This document shows positions 6,814 through 14,568 of a stretch of 14,809 nt of DNA, in pieces; positions within the stretch are counted from its first letter, which is position 1, and each line of letters opens with the position of its first letter. Source of the DNA: Bacillota bacterium (GTDB lineage Bacteria; Bacillota; Limnochordia; Darwinibacteriales; Darwinibacteriaceae); NCBI GenBank assembly GCA_012518325.1, contig JAAYSR010000007.1, positions 1 through 14,809 on the forward strand. The letters run 5' to 3'. The notes beneath the pieces are model-generated. The model had not been told where the DNA came from, did no database searches, and was given only the letters and a program-made list of their open reading frames with translations. The position numbers were made by a program, and so were the translations under genes.

Positions 6814-7551
6814 ATGATCGTTGAAGTTGTCTGCTACACAATTGAAGATGTCTTTAGGGCTCGCCTGGGCGGAGCTTCCCGGGTTGAGCTGTGCGCAGAT
6901 CACGGTGCCGGAGGCACTACACCGAATTACGGGCTGATCAAGCAAAGTGCCAATATCGATGATCTTGACACTATGGTGATGATACGCCCCCGGGGCGGAG
7001 ATTTCCTCTATAATAACGCAGAGATTGCCCAAATGGAAGAAGACATTTCCCTCGCCGCCGAACTGGGGGTGCGCGGCGTAGTCTTTGGAGTCCTAGATGA
7101 AACCGGTGCCTTTGACACGTTGACGATGTCCCGCCTTGTCCAGCGGGCCAAGAGCCTCAAGCTTGAAGTTACCTGCCATCGGGCCTTTGACGTTGCCCGG
7201 GACCCCTATGCGGCGTTGGATACCTTGATCGATTTAGGAGTAGATCGCCTGCTCACTTCCGGGCAAGCCCCAAATGCGGTGGAAGGCCTTCCTCTCTTGC
7301 GCAAGCTGGTTGAACAGGCCAAGGGCAGAATCTCCATCATGCCGGGGGGAGGCATCAGCCCATCGGATGCAGGCAAGTTTCTGGGACTGGGCATCACAGA
7401 AATCCACATCGGCAGCAGAGTCCCGGTGCCGTCAAGGATGAAAGCGGCCTCAGACGTGCAAATGGGCCCCAGTGACGCACAAGAGTATAACATGTTTGTT
7501 GATCCAGAGGCAATCCAGTTCATTGTAAAAACAGTTCGGGGTGAAAGCTAG
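6814..7551 (+). CDS. cutC: CutC family protein (copper homeostasis protein CutC)
   Basis: A 245-residue TIM-barrel protein. CutC was named from copper-sensitive mutants, but its biochemical activity is not settled. Family blocks are all present: MIVEVVCYTIEDV at the N-terminus, RVELCADHGAGGTTPNYGLI (23-42), VMIRPRGGDFLY (55-66), GVVFGVL (88-94), HRAFDVARDPYAALDTLIDLGVDRLLTSGQAP (122-153) and ISIMPGGGI (173-181). C27 of the ELCAD block and C121 before HRAFD are retained, though no metal site can be proved from sequence. ATG at 6814 has an excellent AAAGGAGGA upstream; the frame is open further up but without a better start. Its TAG stop shares one base with the GTG start of the following exporter (TAGTG), implying translational coupling. 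Confidence 0.93.
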   Translation: MIVEVVCYTIEDVFRARLGGASRVELCADHGAGGTTPNYGLIKQSANIDDLDTMVMIRPRGGDFLYNNAEIAQMEEDISLAAELGVRGVVFGVLDETGAFDTLTMSRLVQRAKSLKLEVTCHRAFDVARDPYAALDTLIDLGVDRLLTSGQAPNAVEGLPLLRKLVEQAKGRISIMPGGGISPSDAGKFLGLGITEIHIGSRVPVPSRMKAASDVQMGPSDAQEYNMFVDPEAIQFIVKTVRGES

Positions 7552-8801
7552 TGTTCAACGACATCCTTGATCTGCTGATCATAAGTGCCGAGAATTCCTT
7601 TATTCAGGTCACAGTTTTTGTTGGAGCTGTTTTGCTTCTCTTCGGCTACGTTGACTATCTCCTCTCAGGGAGGTTAGTCAAGAAAATAGGGGAAGCGAAG
7701 AAAATTCAGCCCATCATTGGAGCACTTCTCGGCCTTACTCCTGGCTGCGGCGGCGCTATTTTTGTGATGCCCCTCTTTCCAAGGGGAATCGTGAGCTTTG
7801 GAACAGTCATCGCTACTCTGCTGGCAACCATGGGGGATTCAGCCTTCGTACTCATGTCTGTCATGCCGAAACAGTGGGTTCTGGTCTCTATTTTCTCATT
7901 TGTCGTGGCGGTCACTACAGGCTACCTGGTTGACCTCACCCCCCTGGGCGATTGGCTCTTGGCAAAGTACAATGAGTCCCGGGAGAAAAAGGCCCGGTCA
8001 CACGAGGACCATGAAGAGCTGGATCACAGCATCTTTGCCAACGAAACCGGAATCGGCCTTGAAGACTGGGCCCATATCGGGCACGAAGAAGGCGACGAAA
8101 TCGACTTAGTGCTGCACCACGCTGCGAAAGGGCACCAGGACACAAATACCCTTGGCTATAAAGTGACCCACCAAGGCTACATGGTCTACTGGATCATAAT
8201 TTCTATCGGACTCGTTCTCGGGATTCTGGATCTCTTCCAAGTTGATCTCAATGAGTTCTTTATTCCTAACCTGGGTCTGATCCTAGGCGTTCTCGGGGCT
8301 GCAGCCTCTGTATTCTTAATGCTCATGGGCAGAAAATTCATTGTCAGCGACACCCACGAAGAGTCAGAGATGAAGCTGGCCAGCCTGAAGGAAACCTTTA
8401 TCCATAATGCCCAGGAAACCGCCTTCGTAGGCACCTGGGTCTTTGCAGCCTACTTCGCCTATGAGCTCTTTGTCCTGCTGCTGGGCTCCGGCAGCTATCT
8501 GGCAGGAGAAATGGCTATCACCGGCTTCCTCACCCAGACCGGCCTGATGGCAGTAATCATCGGTGTCCTGATTGGAGTTATCCCGGGCTGCGGACCGCAG
8601 ATTATCTTCGTCACCCTGTTTACCCGGGGTCTGGTTCCTTTTTCTGCCTTGCTGGCCAACGCCCTGTCCCAAGACGGCGATGCTCTGTTTCCCCTGATCG
8701 CCATTGACAAGCGTTCGGCCCTGTGGGCTACCATTGTGAACACGATACCGGCCTTGATTGTGGGCCTGTTGGCCTATTGGATCGAAATCAGCTTTTTCTA
8801 G
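7551..8801 (+). CDS. Putative 10-TM heavy-metal/manganese exporter (ArsP_2-like)
   Basis: A 416-residue polytopic membrane protein resembling the family named putative 10TM heavy-metal exporter or putative manganese transporter; substrate evidence for that family is weak. It is an internal duplication: residues 62-102 (TPGCGGAIF, FPRGIVSFGT, ATMGDSAFVL) correspond to residues 343-383 (IPGCGPQII, FTRGLVPFSA, SQDGDALFPL), so each half carries a P-G-C-G helix and an acidic GD motif, probably forming a pore. Between the halves is a cytoplasmic-looking loop (about 140-205) with eight histidines between 151 and 195 plus many Asp/Glu, a likely metal-binding region. GTG start at 7551 overlaps the cutC stop by one base and is placed nine bases after GGGG within cutC. 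The coupled arrangement suggests CutC and this exporter work together. Confidence 0.85.
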   Translation: MFNDILDLLIISAENSFIQVTVFVGAVLLLFGYVDYLLSGRLVKKIGEAKKIQPIIGALLGLTPGCGGAIFVMPLFPRGIVSFGTVIATLLATMGDSAFVLMSVMPKQWVLVSIFSFVVAVTTGYLVDLTPLGDWLLAKYNESREKKARSHEDHEELDHSIFANETGIGLEDWAHIGHEEGDEIDLVLHHAAKGHQDTNTLGYKVTHQGYMVYWIIISIGLVLGILDLFQVDLNEFFIPNLGLILGVLGAAASVFLMLMGRKFIVSDTHEESEMKLASLKETFIHNAQETAFVGTWVFAAYFAYELFVLLLGSGSYLAGEMAITGFLTQTGLMAVIIGVLIGVIPGCGPQIIFVTLFTRGLVPFSALLANALSQDGDALFPLIAIDKRSALWATIVNTIPALIVGLLAYWIEISFF

Positions 8802-8828
8802 ACTGTCTGCCGTGGAAGGAGCCGGATC

Positions 8829-9299
8829 ATGAAACATTTCTGCCAATATGACTCGCCGGTAGGTCGCCTTTTTCTCGGTGAGGAAAACGGATTTCTGTCT
8901 CTGTTAGTGTTTTCTGCAGACGATCCCCGCCTGCAACAGTATGTTCAGAAAACTACTCCCATCCTGAGCGATGCAAAAAAAGAGCTTGACGAATACTTTG
9001 CCGGCAAGCGCCGCACCTTTGAGATTCCCCTCAAGGTGCAGGGAACGGAGTTTCAAGAAAGGGTGTGGCGGGAACTGCAGAAGATCAGTTACGGGAAAAC
9101 CTGCACTTACAAGGACATCGCCGCAAGGGTTGACTGTCCCCGGGGCAGCCGGGCAGTGGGTTTAGCCAACAACAGAAATCCCATTTCGATCTTTATCCCC
9201 TGCCACCGGGTGATCTCCGGAAACGGCAAACTGACAGGCTATGCCGGCGGGCTCGATGCCAAACGATACTTGCTGGAACTGGAGCAAAAAAATGCCTGA
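8829..9299 (+). CDS. ogt: Methylated-DNA--protein-cysteine S-methyltransferase
   Basis: A 156-residue suicide repair protein that removes O6-alkyl groups from guanine by transfer to its own cysteine. The active-site motif is P124-C125-H-R-V128 in IFIPCHRVISGNGKLTGYAGG, with the acceptor C125. The DNA-binding helix-turn-helix with the arginine finger is RGSRAVGLANNRNP (about 105-118), and YGKTCTYKDIAA precedes it. The length fits Ogt-type proteins without the Ada regulatory zinc domain. ATG at 8829 follows GGAAGGAG. It starts 27 bases after the metal exporter stop and its own end overlaps the start of the glycosylase gene by eight bases, so the two alkylation-repair proteins are made together. 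Confidence 0.96.
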   Translation: MKHFCQYDSPVGRLFLGEENGFLSLLVFSADDPRLQQYVQKTTPILSDAKKELDEYFAGKRRTFEIPLKVQGTEFQERVWRELQKISYGKTCTYKDIAARVDCPRGSRAVGLANNRNPISIFIPCHRVISGNGKLTGYAGGLDAKRYLLELEQKNA

Positions 9300-9945
9300 G
9301 CGGCATTATTTCCAATACGGAACAGCAGAAACAGAGTACCTTAAGTCCAGAGACAGAAAGCTCGGCGATGCCATCGACCGCATCGGCCCCATCAAGCGTG
9401 AACTCTATCCAGAGCTTTACCCTGCCTTGGTCAAGTCCATCGTAGGGCAGCAGATTTCCACCAAGGCGCAGCAAACCATTTGGACCAGGATGAAAGAGCG
9501 CTTTCAGCCCTTTAAACCGGAAGTTCTGGGCCGCGCCGCGCTAGAGGAACTGCAGCGCTGCGGCATTTCTCTGCGCAAAGCAGGCTATATCCGGGACCTG
9601 ACCCGTGCTGTCCTGGAAGGTGAGGTAAACCTGGCTGGGCTGCAGACGATGTCCGATGCAGAGGTCTGCAGGGAGCTCACCAAGCTCAAGGGAGTAGGCC
9701 CCTGGACAGCGGAAATGATGCTGATCTTCTCGCTGCAAAGACCCGACGTTGTCAGTTACGGGGATTTGGCCATTCAGCGGGGCATGCGCATGCTGTACCG
9801 GCACAGGCAGCTTACCCCTGAGCTCTTCGAGAGGTACAGGAGGCGCTATTCACCCTATGGAACAGTGGCCAGCCTCTATCTTTGGGCCATTGCCGGCGGA
9901 GCCATGCCTGAACTTTCGGACCCTGCACCTAAGCAGAAAAAATGA
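9292..9945 (+). CDS. DNA-3-methyladenine glycosylase II (AlkA-type, HhH-GPD)
   Basis: A 217-residue base-excision repair glycosylase that releases alkylated purines such as 3-methyladenine from DNA. The helix-hairpin-helix is L132-KGVGPWTAEM142 and the catalytic aspartate is D158 in SYGDLAIQRG, both in the AlkA/Mag1 wording. KSIVGQQISTKAQQTIW (about 48-64) is the typical opening of the HhH-GPD domain. The extra N-terminal domain of E. coli AlkA is absent, so it is the compact Mag-like form. No iron-sulphur cysteine cluster is present, which argues against Nth or MutY. ATG at 9292 lies inside the ogt end (eight-base overlap) with GGAG eight bases upstream; an ATG at 9241 is open but deep within ogt. 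A strong terminator begins right after the stop codon. Confidence 0.92.
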   Translation: MPERHYFQYGTAETEYLKSRDRKLGDAIDRIGPIKRELYPELYPALVKSIVGQQISTKAQQTIWTRMKERFQPFKPEVLGRAALEELQRCGISLRKAGYIRDLTRAVLEGEVNLAGLQTMSDAEVCRELTKLKGVGPWTAEMMLIFSLQRPDVVSYGDLAIQRGMRMLYRHRQLTPELFERYRRRYSPYGTVASLYLWAIAGGAMPELSDPAPKQKK

Positions 9946-9983
9946 GCACAGCAGCGGATCAAAGTCCGCAGCTGTGCCTTTTT
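9946..9983 (+). terminator. Strong intrinsic terminator of the cutC-exporter-ogt-glycosylase row
   Basis: GCACAGC (9946-9952) pairs with GCTGTGC (9971-9977), with an inner CGGA/TCCG stem and a short loop, followed by CTTTTT. It starts directly after the glycosylase stop and ends one base before the convergent ene-reductase stop codon. Confidence 0.9.
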
Positions 9984-9984
9984 G

Positions 9985-10986
9985 CTAGTTGGCCGGAATT
10001 CCCCTGTGGTACTGCCAGGGCCAAAGCTCCCGATCCGGCTTGGCCGCCAGCACCCAGTAAGGATTGCGCAAGAGTTCTCTGCCTAATGCCACAAAATCAG
10101 CCCGCCCGTTGAGGAGAATTTCCTGCACCTGCTCGGGCTTGGTAATCAGTCCCACCGCAATTGTGGGAATGCCGACTTCTTTCTTCACAGCCTCCGCCAA
10201 GGGCACTTGATAGCCGGGGCCCAGCTTAATAGAAGCAGGCAATAGTCCCCCTGAGCTGATATCCATCAGGTCTGCTCCGTGCTCCTTAAGCACCCGGCAG
10301 ATCTGAACTGTATCCTTAATGGTCAGGCCGCCCTCCAAGTAATCCTCTGCCGAAAGGCGCACACTAAGAGGCTTGTCCGCCGGCCACTCTTTCTTCACTG
10401 CTTCGATAATCTCCAACAAGAAGCGCATCCGGTTTTCCAGAGATCCGCCGTATTCGTCAGTGCGCCGGTTGCTTAAAGGCGACAAAAACTCATGAATCAG
10501 GTAACCATGGGCTCCATGAAGCTGCAGAACATCAAAGCCTGCTTCCCTGGCCCTGCGTGCGCCCTGCCGCCAGTTCTCAATGACGGACTTGATCTCGGCT
10601 GCTGTCAGGGCATGGGGAGTGCCCATCTCTGGAAAAGGAATGCTGGAAGGAGCCACAAGCTCATCACCCCAGGCTTTGCGTCCGCCGTGGGCAATTTGGA
10701 TGCCCATTACAGAACCATGTTCTTTGCCCAGCCGTACCAGCTCGCTGAGGCCTTGCACATGCCCGTCATCCCAGATTCCCAGGCAGTTGTTGCTGAGCCT
10801 GCCCCTTTTTTCCACTGCGGTAGCTTCTACAATAATCAGGCCTACGCCGCCGACGGCCCGGGTCCCGTAGTGCACACGATGCCAATCAGTGACATAGCCG
10901 TCCTCAGTGGCAGAATACATGCACATGGGGGGCATCACAATCCGGTTGGGGAAAATAACGTTCTTCAGTTCAAATGAAGTGAACAA
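9985..10986 (-). CDS. namA: NADPH dehydrogenase, old-yellow-enzyme family (YqjM/NamA-like ene-reductase)
   Basis: A 333-residue FMN TIM-barrel enzyme that uses NADPH to reduce activated C=C bonds of electrophilic enals and enones and often nitro compounds. Hallmarks of the YqjM class are C22 and Y24 in MPPMCMYSA (the cysteine tunes the flavin), the substrate-binding pair H157/H160 in LHGAHGYLIHEFLSP, RTDEYGGSLENRMRF (175-189), the phosphate-binding DFVALGRELLRNP (297-309), and the C-terminal QYHRG with the arginine that reaches the neighbouring subunit. The start is TTG at 10986 with AAAGGAGG eight bases upstream; a nearby ATG is out of frame and closes after seven codons. It sits as a single gene downstream of the P-type ATPase with a hairpin between. 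Confidence 0.95.
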   Translation of the reverse strand: MFTSFELKNVIFPNRIVMPPMCMYSATEDGYVTDWHRVHYGTRAVGGVGLIIVEATAVEKRGRLSNNCLGIWDDGHVQGLSELVRLGKEHGSVMGIQIAHGGRKAWGDELVAPSSIPFPEMGTPHALTAAEIKSVIENWRQGARRAREAGFDVLQLHGAHGYLIHEFLSPLSNRRTDEYGGSLENRMRFLLEIIEAVKKEWPADKPLSVRLSAEDYLEGGLTIKDTVQICRVLKEHGADLMDISSGGLLPASIKLGPGYQVPLAEAVKKEVGIPTIAVGLITKPEQVQEILLNGRADFVALGRELLRNPYWVLAAKPDRELWPWQYHRGIPAN

Positions 10987-11060
10987 TAAACATGCCTCCT
11001 TTGCGATCAGGGAATGTTTCCATGCCTACAGGTTCTCAAACCGTTGATTATTATCCTGCC

Positions 11061-11092
11061 GAAAAAGTGCCCTTTCTGCAGAAAAGGAGCGG
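11061..11092 (-). terminator. Probable terminator of the P-type ATPase gene
   Basis: On the minus strand, just after the ATPase stop, CTCCTTTTC is followed by TGCA and GAAAGGG, then CACTTTTT. The stem is A/T-containing with one bulge and the T-run is five long. A modest but well placed candidate in the 109-base gap before the ene-reductase; no other structure is evident in that gap. Confidence 0.45.
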
Positions 11093-11095
11093 CAG

Positions 11096-13678
11096 CTAGG
11101 CCTTTGTGCCTCTCAGCCGTCCCGCCAACTTCTGCAGTTCTACGAAAACCAGCATTCCCAGGCACAAAGCGCCAATGGTGAGCCATTGGCTGCCAGCCAG
11201 GGGTACAAGGCCGAACAGGCTGCGCAGCGGGGGAACAAACATCACCGCCAGCTGCAGGAGGGCGGAGCCTAGAAACGCCAGCCACAGGATGGGGTGCTCC
11301 CTGAACTTGACCTTTAAAAGGCTGTGCCGCTCACTCTGAAAGCCCAGGGACGCAAAGAGCTGCGCCAGGGCCAGTGTCAGGAACGCCATAGTGGTTCCCG
11401 TGACGCCTTTTCCGCCTAAGGCGTAGGCTGCCAGAGCCAAGGCCGCCTCCACTGCTCCAACGGCTGCGATGCTGAGCCAGTCGCGCTTGCCCAGGAAAGG
11501 GAGTTTCTGATCCCGGGGTCTGCGTTCCATCACATCAAGTTCAGCTGGTTCCATTCCCAAAGCAATAGCGGGCAGTGTGTCTGTCACCAGATTGATCCAT
11601 AAAAGATGGACCGGGGCAAGCAAGTGCCAGCCCCAGATTGCAGCTGTCAGGATGGCGATCACTTCTCCGGCGTTGGAGGAAAGCAGGAACCGCACCGTCT
11701 TGTGGATGTTGTCAAAAATCCGCCTGCCCTCTTTTACGGCTGCTACAATGGTGGCGAAATTGTCATCTGTTAACACCATATCCGATGCCTGCTTGGAGAC
11801 ATCGGTACCGGTAATCCCCATCCCCACTCCAATGTCCGCTATTCTCAAAGCCGGGGCGTCATTGACCCCGTCGCCGGTCATGGCCACAATCTTGCCCCGG
11901 CGCTGCCAGGCAGAGACAATCCTGGACTTGTGCTCAGGGGCAACCCGGGCATACACTGCGGTCCTGGCCACCTGCTCTTCCAGTTCGTCATCTGACATGG
12001 TTTCCAGTTCCTTGCCTGTCAGAGCCTGCATACCGGGGGTTAGAATTCCTATCTCCTCGGCAATCGCCACCGCAGTAATCTTATGGTCCCCGGTGATCAT
12101 TACAGGCAGGATACCGGCCTGGCGGCATTGCCTGATGGCCTCCTTTGCCTCAGGCCGAGGGGGATCGATCATGCCCACAAGGCCAATGAAAGTCAGATTG
12201 CTTTCCACTTCCTCGGCGTTGGAAAAATCGGGGCGCACTTCGTCCTTGCAGGCAAAAGCCAGAACCCGCAAGCCCTGTTTCGCCATGGCATCATTTGCCT
12301 CTTTGATTCGCATTACCCCAGTAGAATCGAGATTTTCCAGGCTGCCCACTCCTTTAGTGCAGCGGCCGGTTAAGATATCCGGGGCACCCTTCACAAAGAT
12401 TCTCGCGCCTAGTCCGCCTGGATGCTCTACAGCCACCGTGGACAGCTTGCGCTCGGAATCAAAGGGGAGTTCTCCCAGGCGCCTTCTATACCGTACCTGC
12501 TCTGGCGTCCAGATCCCCTTCTGCAGTACATAGTCCAGAAGTGCAGTTTCTGTTGGATCCCCAATTGTCTCTAGACCTTCCCCCAGCCTCGAGTCATTGC
12601 AGTGGCCCATGGCAGCGGTCAAAAGCTTCTCGTCCTCAGACCAAAGCTCCTGAACCGTCATTTTGTTCTGGGTTAGAGTACCAGTCTTGTCAGAACAGAT
12701 GACTTGGGTCGAACCGAGGGTTTCCACCGCGGGCAAGCGGCGGATAATTGCTCCCCGCCCTGCCAGGCGCGACATGCCCAACGCAAGGACAATGGTTACT
12801 ACTGCCACGAGGCCTTCCGGAATAGCAGCAACCGCAAGGGATACAGCAGTCAAAAACATGGTCAGCGGGTGATTTCCCCCAGCCAGTCCCAAGGCAAAGA
12901 CAATGGCTGCAATTGCCAGCACACCAATGGACAGGATGCGGGAGATCTGATTCAGTTTCTGCTGCAGGGGAGTGCTCTCCTGGCCAACTTGACTGAGCTG
13001 GGCAGCAATCGCCCCCATCTGGGTGTTCATGCCTGTAGCTGCTACAATGCCTAACCCCCGCCCGTAGGTTACAGCAGTGCCCATAAAAGCCATATTGACC
13101 TGATCCCCAATAGGGACATTTTCTTCGCCTAGAGGCGACGTTCTTTTTTCAACCGGCACTGACTCACCGGTCAACGCGCTTTCCTCTATTTTCAGAGCCG
13201 CGCCTTCCACAAGGCGCAAATCCGCCGGAACGCTGTCACCTGCCTCGATCATCACTAAATCCCCCTGAACCAGCTCACTGGCGGGTATTGACTGCAATAC
13301 ACCGTCACGGACCACCCGGGCGCTTGGGGCAGCAAGTTCCTTCAAAGCATCCAGTGCTGCTTCGGCCTTGCTTTCCTGCACTGTGCCCAAGATTGCGTTG
13401 AGGAGCACAACAACGAGGATAATTAGGGCATCAATCCACTCCCCGACTAGGCCTGAGATGATGGCAGCACCAATCAGCACCCAAATCATCAAGTCCGCGA
13501 ATTGGGCCAGGAATATGCTCCAGAATGTCTTCCTTTCGCCGGAAGCCAGCTGGTTAGGGCCGTCCTGTGCCAGGCGGGATGCTGCCAGTGCACTTGCCAG
13601 GCCGTCCGGTCCCGATTGAAGCTCTGAGTAAATTTCCTCGACAGAAAATATGTGCCAGTTCTTATTCACCATCAGCAT
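11096..13678 (-). CDS. P-type cation-transporting ATPase (Ca2+/Mn2+ type, P2A)
   Basis: An 860-residue P2-type ATPase pumping a divalent cation across the membrane at the cost of ATP. In order: N-terminal cation-ATPase domain (8-75), TM1-2, actuator with TGES (170-173), TM4 with AIPEGL (285-290), phosphorylation site C-S-D330-KTGTLT, nucleotide domain with F406DSERK and KGAPD (430-434), MITGDH (527-532), TGDGVNDAPAL (601-611), and TM6 with N696-LVTD700-TLPA. P-E-G-L in TM4 together with N/D in TM6 is the Ca2+-ATPase (SERCA/PMR1-like) ion site; bacterial relatives such as lactococcal YoaB export Mn2+. The leader carries a manganese-type riboswitch, so Mn2+ is the favoured substrate, with Ca2+ possible. 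ATG at 13678 has AAGGA four bases upstream; ATG at 13672, two codons later, is better spaced and equally likely. Confidence 0.95.
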   Translation of the reverse strand: MLMVNKNWHIFSVEEIYSELQSGPDGLASALAASRLAQDGPNQLASGERKTFWSIFLAQFADLMIWVLIGAAIISGLVGEWIDALIILVVVLLNAILGTVQESKAEAALDALKELAAPSARVVRDGVLQSIPASELVQGDLVMIEAGDSVPADLRLVEGAALKIEESALTGESVPVEKRTSPLGEENVPIGDQVNMAFMGTAVTYGRGLGIVAATGMNTQMGAIAAQLSQVGQESTPLQQKLNQISRILSIGVLAIAAIVFALGLAGGNHPLTMFLTAVSLAVAAIPEGLVAVVTIVLALGMSRLAGRGAIIRRLPAVETLGSTQVICSDKTGTLTQNKMTVQELWSEDEKLLTAAMGHCNDSRLGEGLETIGDPTETALLDYVLQKGIWTPEQVRYRRRLGELPFDSERKLSTVAVEHPGGLGARIFVKGAPDILTGRCTKGVGSLENLDSTGVMRIKEANDAMAKQGLRVLAFACKDEVRPDFSNAEEVESNLTFIGLVGMIDPPRPEAKEAIRQCRQAGILPVMITGDHKITAVAIAEEIGILTPGMQALTGKELETMSDDELEEQVARTAVYARVAPEHKSRIVSAWQRRGKIVAMTGDGVNDAPALRIADIGVGMGITGTDVSKQASDMVLTDDNFATIVAAVKEGRRIFDNIHKTVRFLLSSNAGEVIAILTAAIWGWHLLAPVHLLWINLVTDTLPAIALGMEPAELDVMERRPRDQKLPFLGKRDWLSIAAVGAVEAALALAAYALGGKGVTGTTMAFLTLALAQLFASLGFQSERHSLLKVKFREHPILWLAFLGSALLQLAVMFVPPLRSLFGLVPLAGSQWLTIGALCLGMLVFVELQKLAGRLRGTKA

Positions 13679-13718
13679 ACCATCCTTCTTAACTTAATCT
13701 TGCCCAGTTTTGCCGAAC

Positions 13719-13753
13719 AAAAAAGACTCTTGCAGGCAAAAGCTGCAAAAGTC
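13719..13753 (-). terminator. Riboswitch expression platform: intrinsic terminator in the ATPase leader
   Basis: On the minus strand GACTTTTGCAG (13753-13743), a seven-base loop and CTGCAAGAGTC (13735-13725) form eleven pairs with one G-T, followed by six T. Its left arm contains the CTTTT that also closes helix P1 of the aptamer, so the two structures exclude each other. It lies about 40 bases before the ATPase start codon. Confidence 0.88.
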
Positions 13754-13843
13754 TCACTGAACGAATGTCCCTCGCACCAGGCCCAAGGCCACGCTGTTGA
13801 TGCGAAGCTGCGCCAAGAGGCGCACCAGTTACTCCCTTTTCAC
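13744..13843 (-). promoter_or_regulatory. yybP-ykoY (Mn2+) riboswitch aptamer
   Basis: All expected elements of this Mn2+-sensing RNA can be traced on the minus strand. P1: AAAAG (13840-13836) with CTTTT (13751-13747). The conserved core strand GGAGTAAC follows P1 (13835-13828) and GAGA precedes its closing arm. P2: TGCGCC (13824-13819) with GGCGCA (13814-13809) around TCTT. P3: CTTCGCA (13807-13801) with TGCGAGG (13776-13770). L3 carries TCAAC (13800-13796) and P4 is GGCC-TT-GGGCC. In known members Mn2+ docks L1 on L3, stabilises P1 and lets transcription pass. Here P1 competes with the terminator at 13719-13753, so high Mn2+ should switch the ATPase gene on. Recognition is from memory of the family consensus, not a covariance search. 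Confidence 0.88.
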
Positions 13844-13847
13844 TTGC

Positions 13848-13877
13848 ACAATATCATGGCGGAGGCGCCTTTGTCAA
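13848..13877 (-). promoter_or_regulatory. Promoter of the riboswitch-ATPase transcript
   Basis: Minus-strand TTGACA (13877-13872) and TATTGT (13853-13848) with an 18-base spacer and an extended -10 TG. Start of transcription would fall near 13843-13841, exactly at the 5' edge of the riboswitch aptamer. The promoter lies 20 bases beyond the stop codon of the upstream permease gene, so the ATPase has its own transcript. Confidence 0.6.
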
Positions 13878-13896
13878 TAATTAGTTCAATGCTCGA

Positions 13897-14553
13897 CTAG
13901 AATTCCCTTCTCTCATACAGTTTCAGGGAAAGGAGAAACGAAATCAAAACGATTAAGGCAATGACCCCGCCGAATGTTGCCAAAAACATAGCATCACTCG
14001 TTATCTTCGGCAGCCTTTCCAGCAGGGGATCAATCCAGGCCGGTTTTTTGGGAAACAGTCTAGGCAGAAAAGACCCAAAGCTCACCAAGGCGAAAAACAG
14101 GATAAAGTGCCAGTAGCGTGCTCTGGTATAACCCACCGCAAAGTAGACCGGATAGTACAGGCTTGCCGCCATAAAGATCGCCCCTATGCCCAACACTCCT
14201 CCTACAAGATCGAGGGGCACCGCAGCAATGGGAATACGGAGAGCGGTAAACACTGTGCTGACAATCCAATAAATGGCGATTACAATAGCCCCATAGACAG
14301 GAACTGATAGAAACTTGGCGGCTACAACCTTCCACTTAGCTACAGGCAGGCTGTTCCACAGCTTATCCGCACTGTTCTTCTCTTCCCAGGCCCCTCCCAT
14401 CAACACGAACATGTAACCCACTGCACTGACGATGGCAATAAGCTGTCCTTCGCCCATCTGCTGAAACGCGAAGGTAAAAATGAGCACGTAGGCAAAGGCG
14501 AGCAGCAGCATTCTTTTTTGCAGCATCAAATCTTTCAATATTAAGTACCCCAC
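13897..14553 (-). CDS. ABC-2 type transporter permease
   Basis: A 218-residue integral membrane protein of the ABC-2 permease class (ABC2_membrane_5-like), about the usual length for the family. It opens with MGYLILKDLMLQKRMLLL, the cytoplasmic lead-in seen in these permeases, then about six hydrophobic helices (for example 38-54, 84-104, 117-134, 150-165, 191-208) and ends in the charged tail KLYERREF. The segment EEKNSADKLWNSLPVAKWKVVAAKFL between helices 2 and 3 is the typical coupling loop. The start is GTG at 14553 with GGGG eight bases upstream. It follows the remnant of a sister permease and the ABC ATPase, and together they would have formed an exporter; the substrate (peptide, drug or antibiotic) is unknown. 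Confidence 0.85.
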   Translation of the reverse strand: MGYLILKDLMLQKRMLLLAFAYVLIFTFAFQQMGEGQLIAIVSAVGYMFVLMGGAWEEKNSADKLWNSLPVAKWKVVAAKFLSVPVYGAIVIAIYWIVSTVFTALRIPIAAVPLDLVGGVLGIGAIFMAASLYYPVYFAVGYTRARYWHFILFFALVSFGSFLPRLFPKKPAWIDPLLERLPKITSDAMFLATFGGVIALIVLISFLLSLKLYERREF

Positions 14554-14568
14554 AGCACTTTCCCCTTT

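Noticed and set aside
9241..9945. Longer glycosylase start at 9241
   Set aside because: It would overlap ogt by about 60 bases and add residues unlike the family; the ATG at 9292 has a spaced GGAG.
11577..12533. A 318-codon open frame on the plus strand
   Set aside because: It lies wholly antisense to the P-type ATPase, is rich in Ser/Arg/Pro without any domain, and the opposite strand carries all the ATPase motifs.
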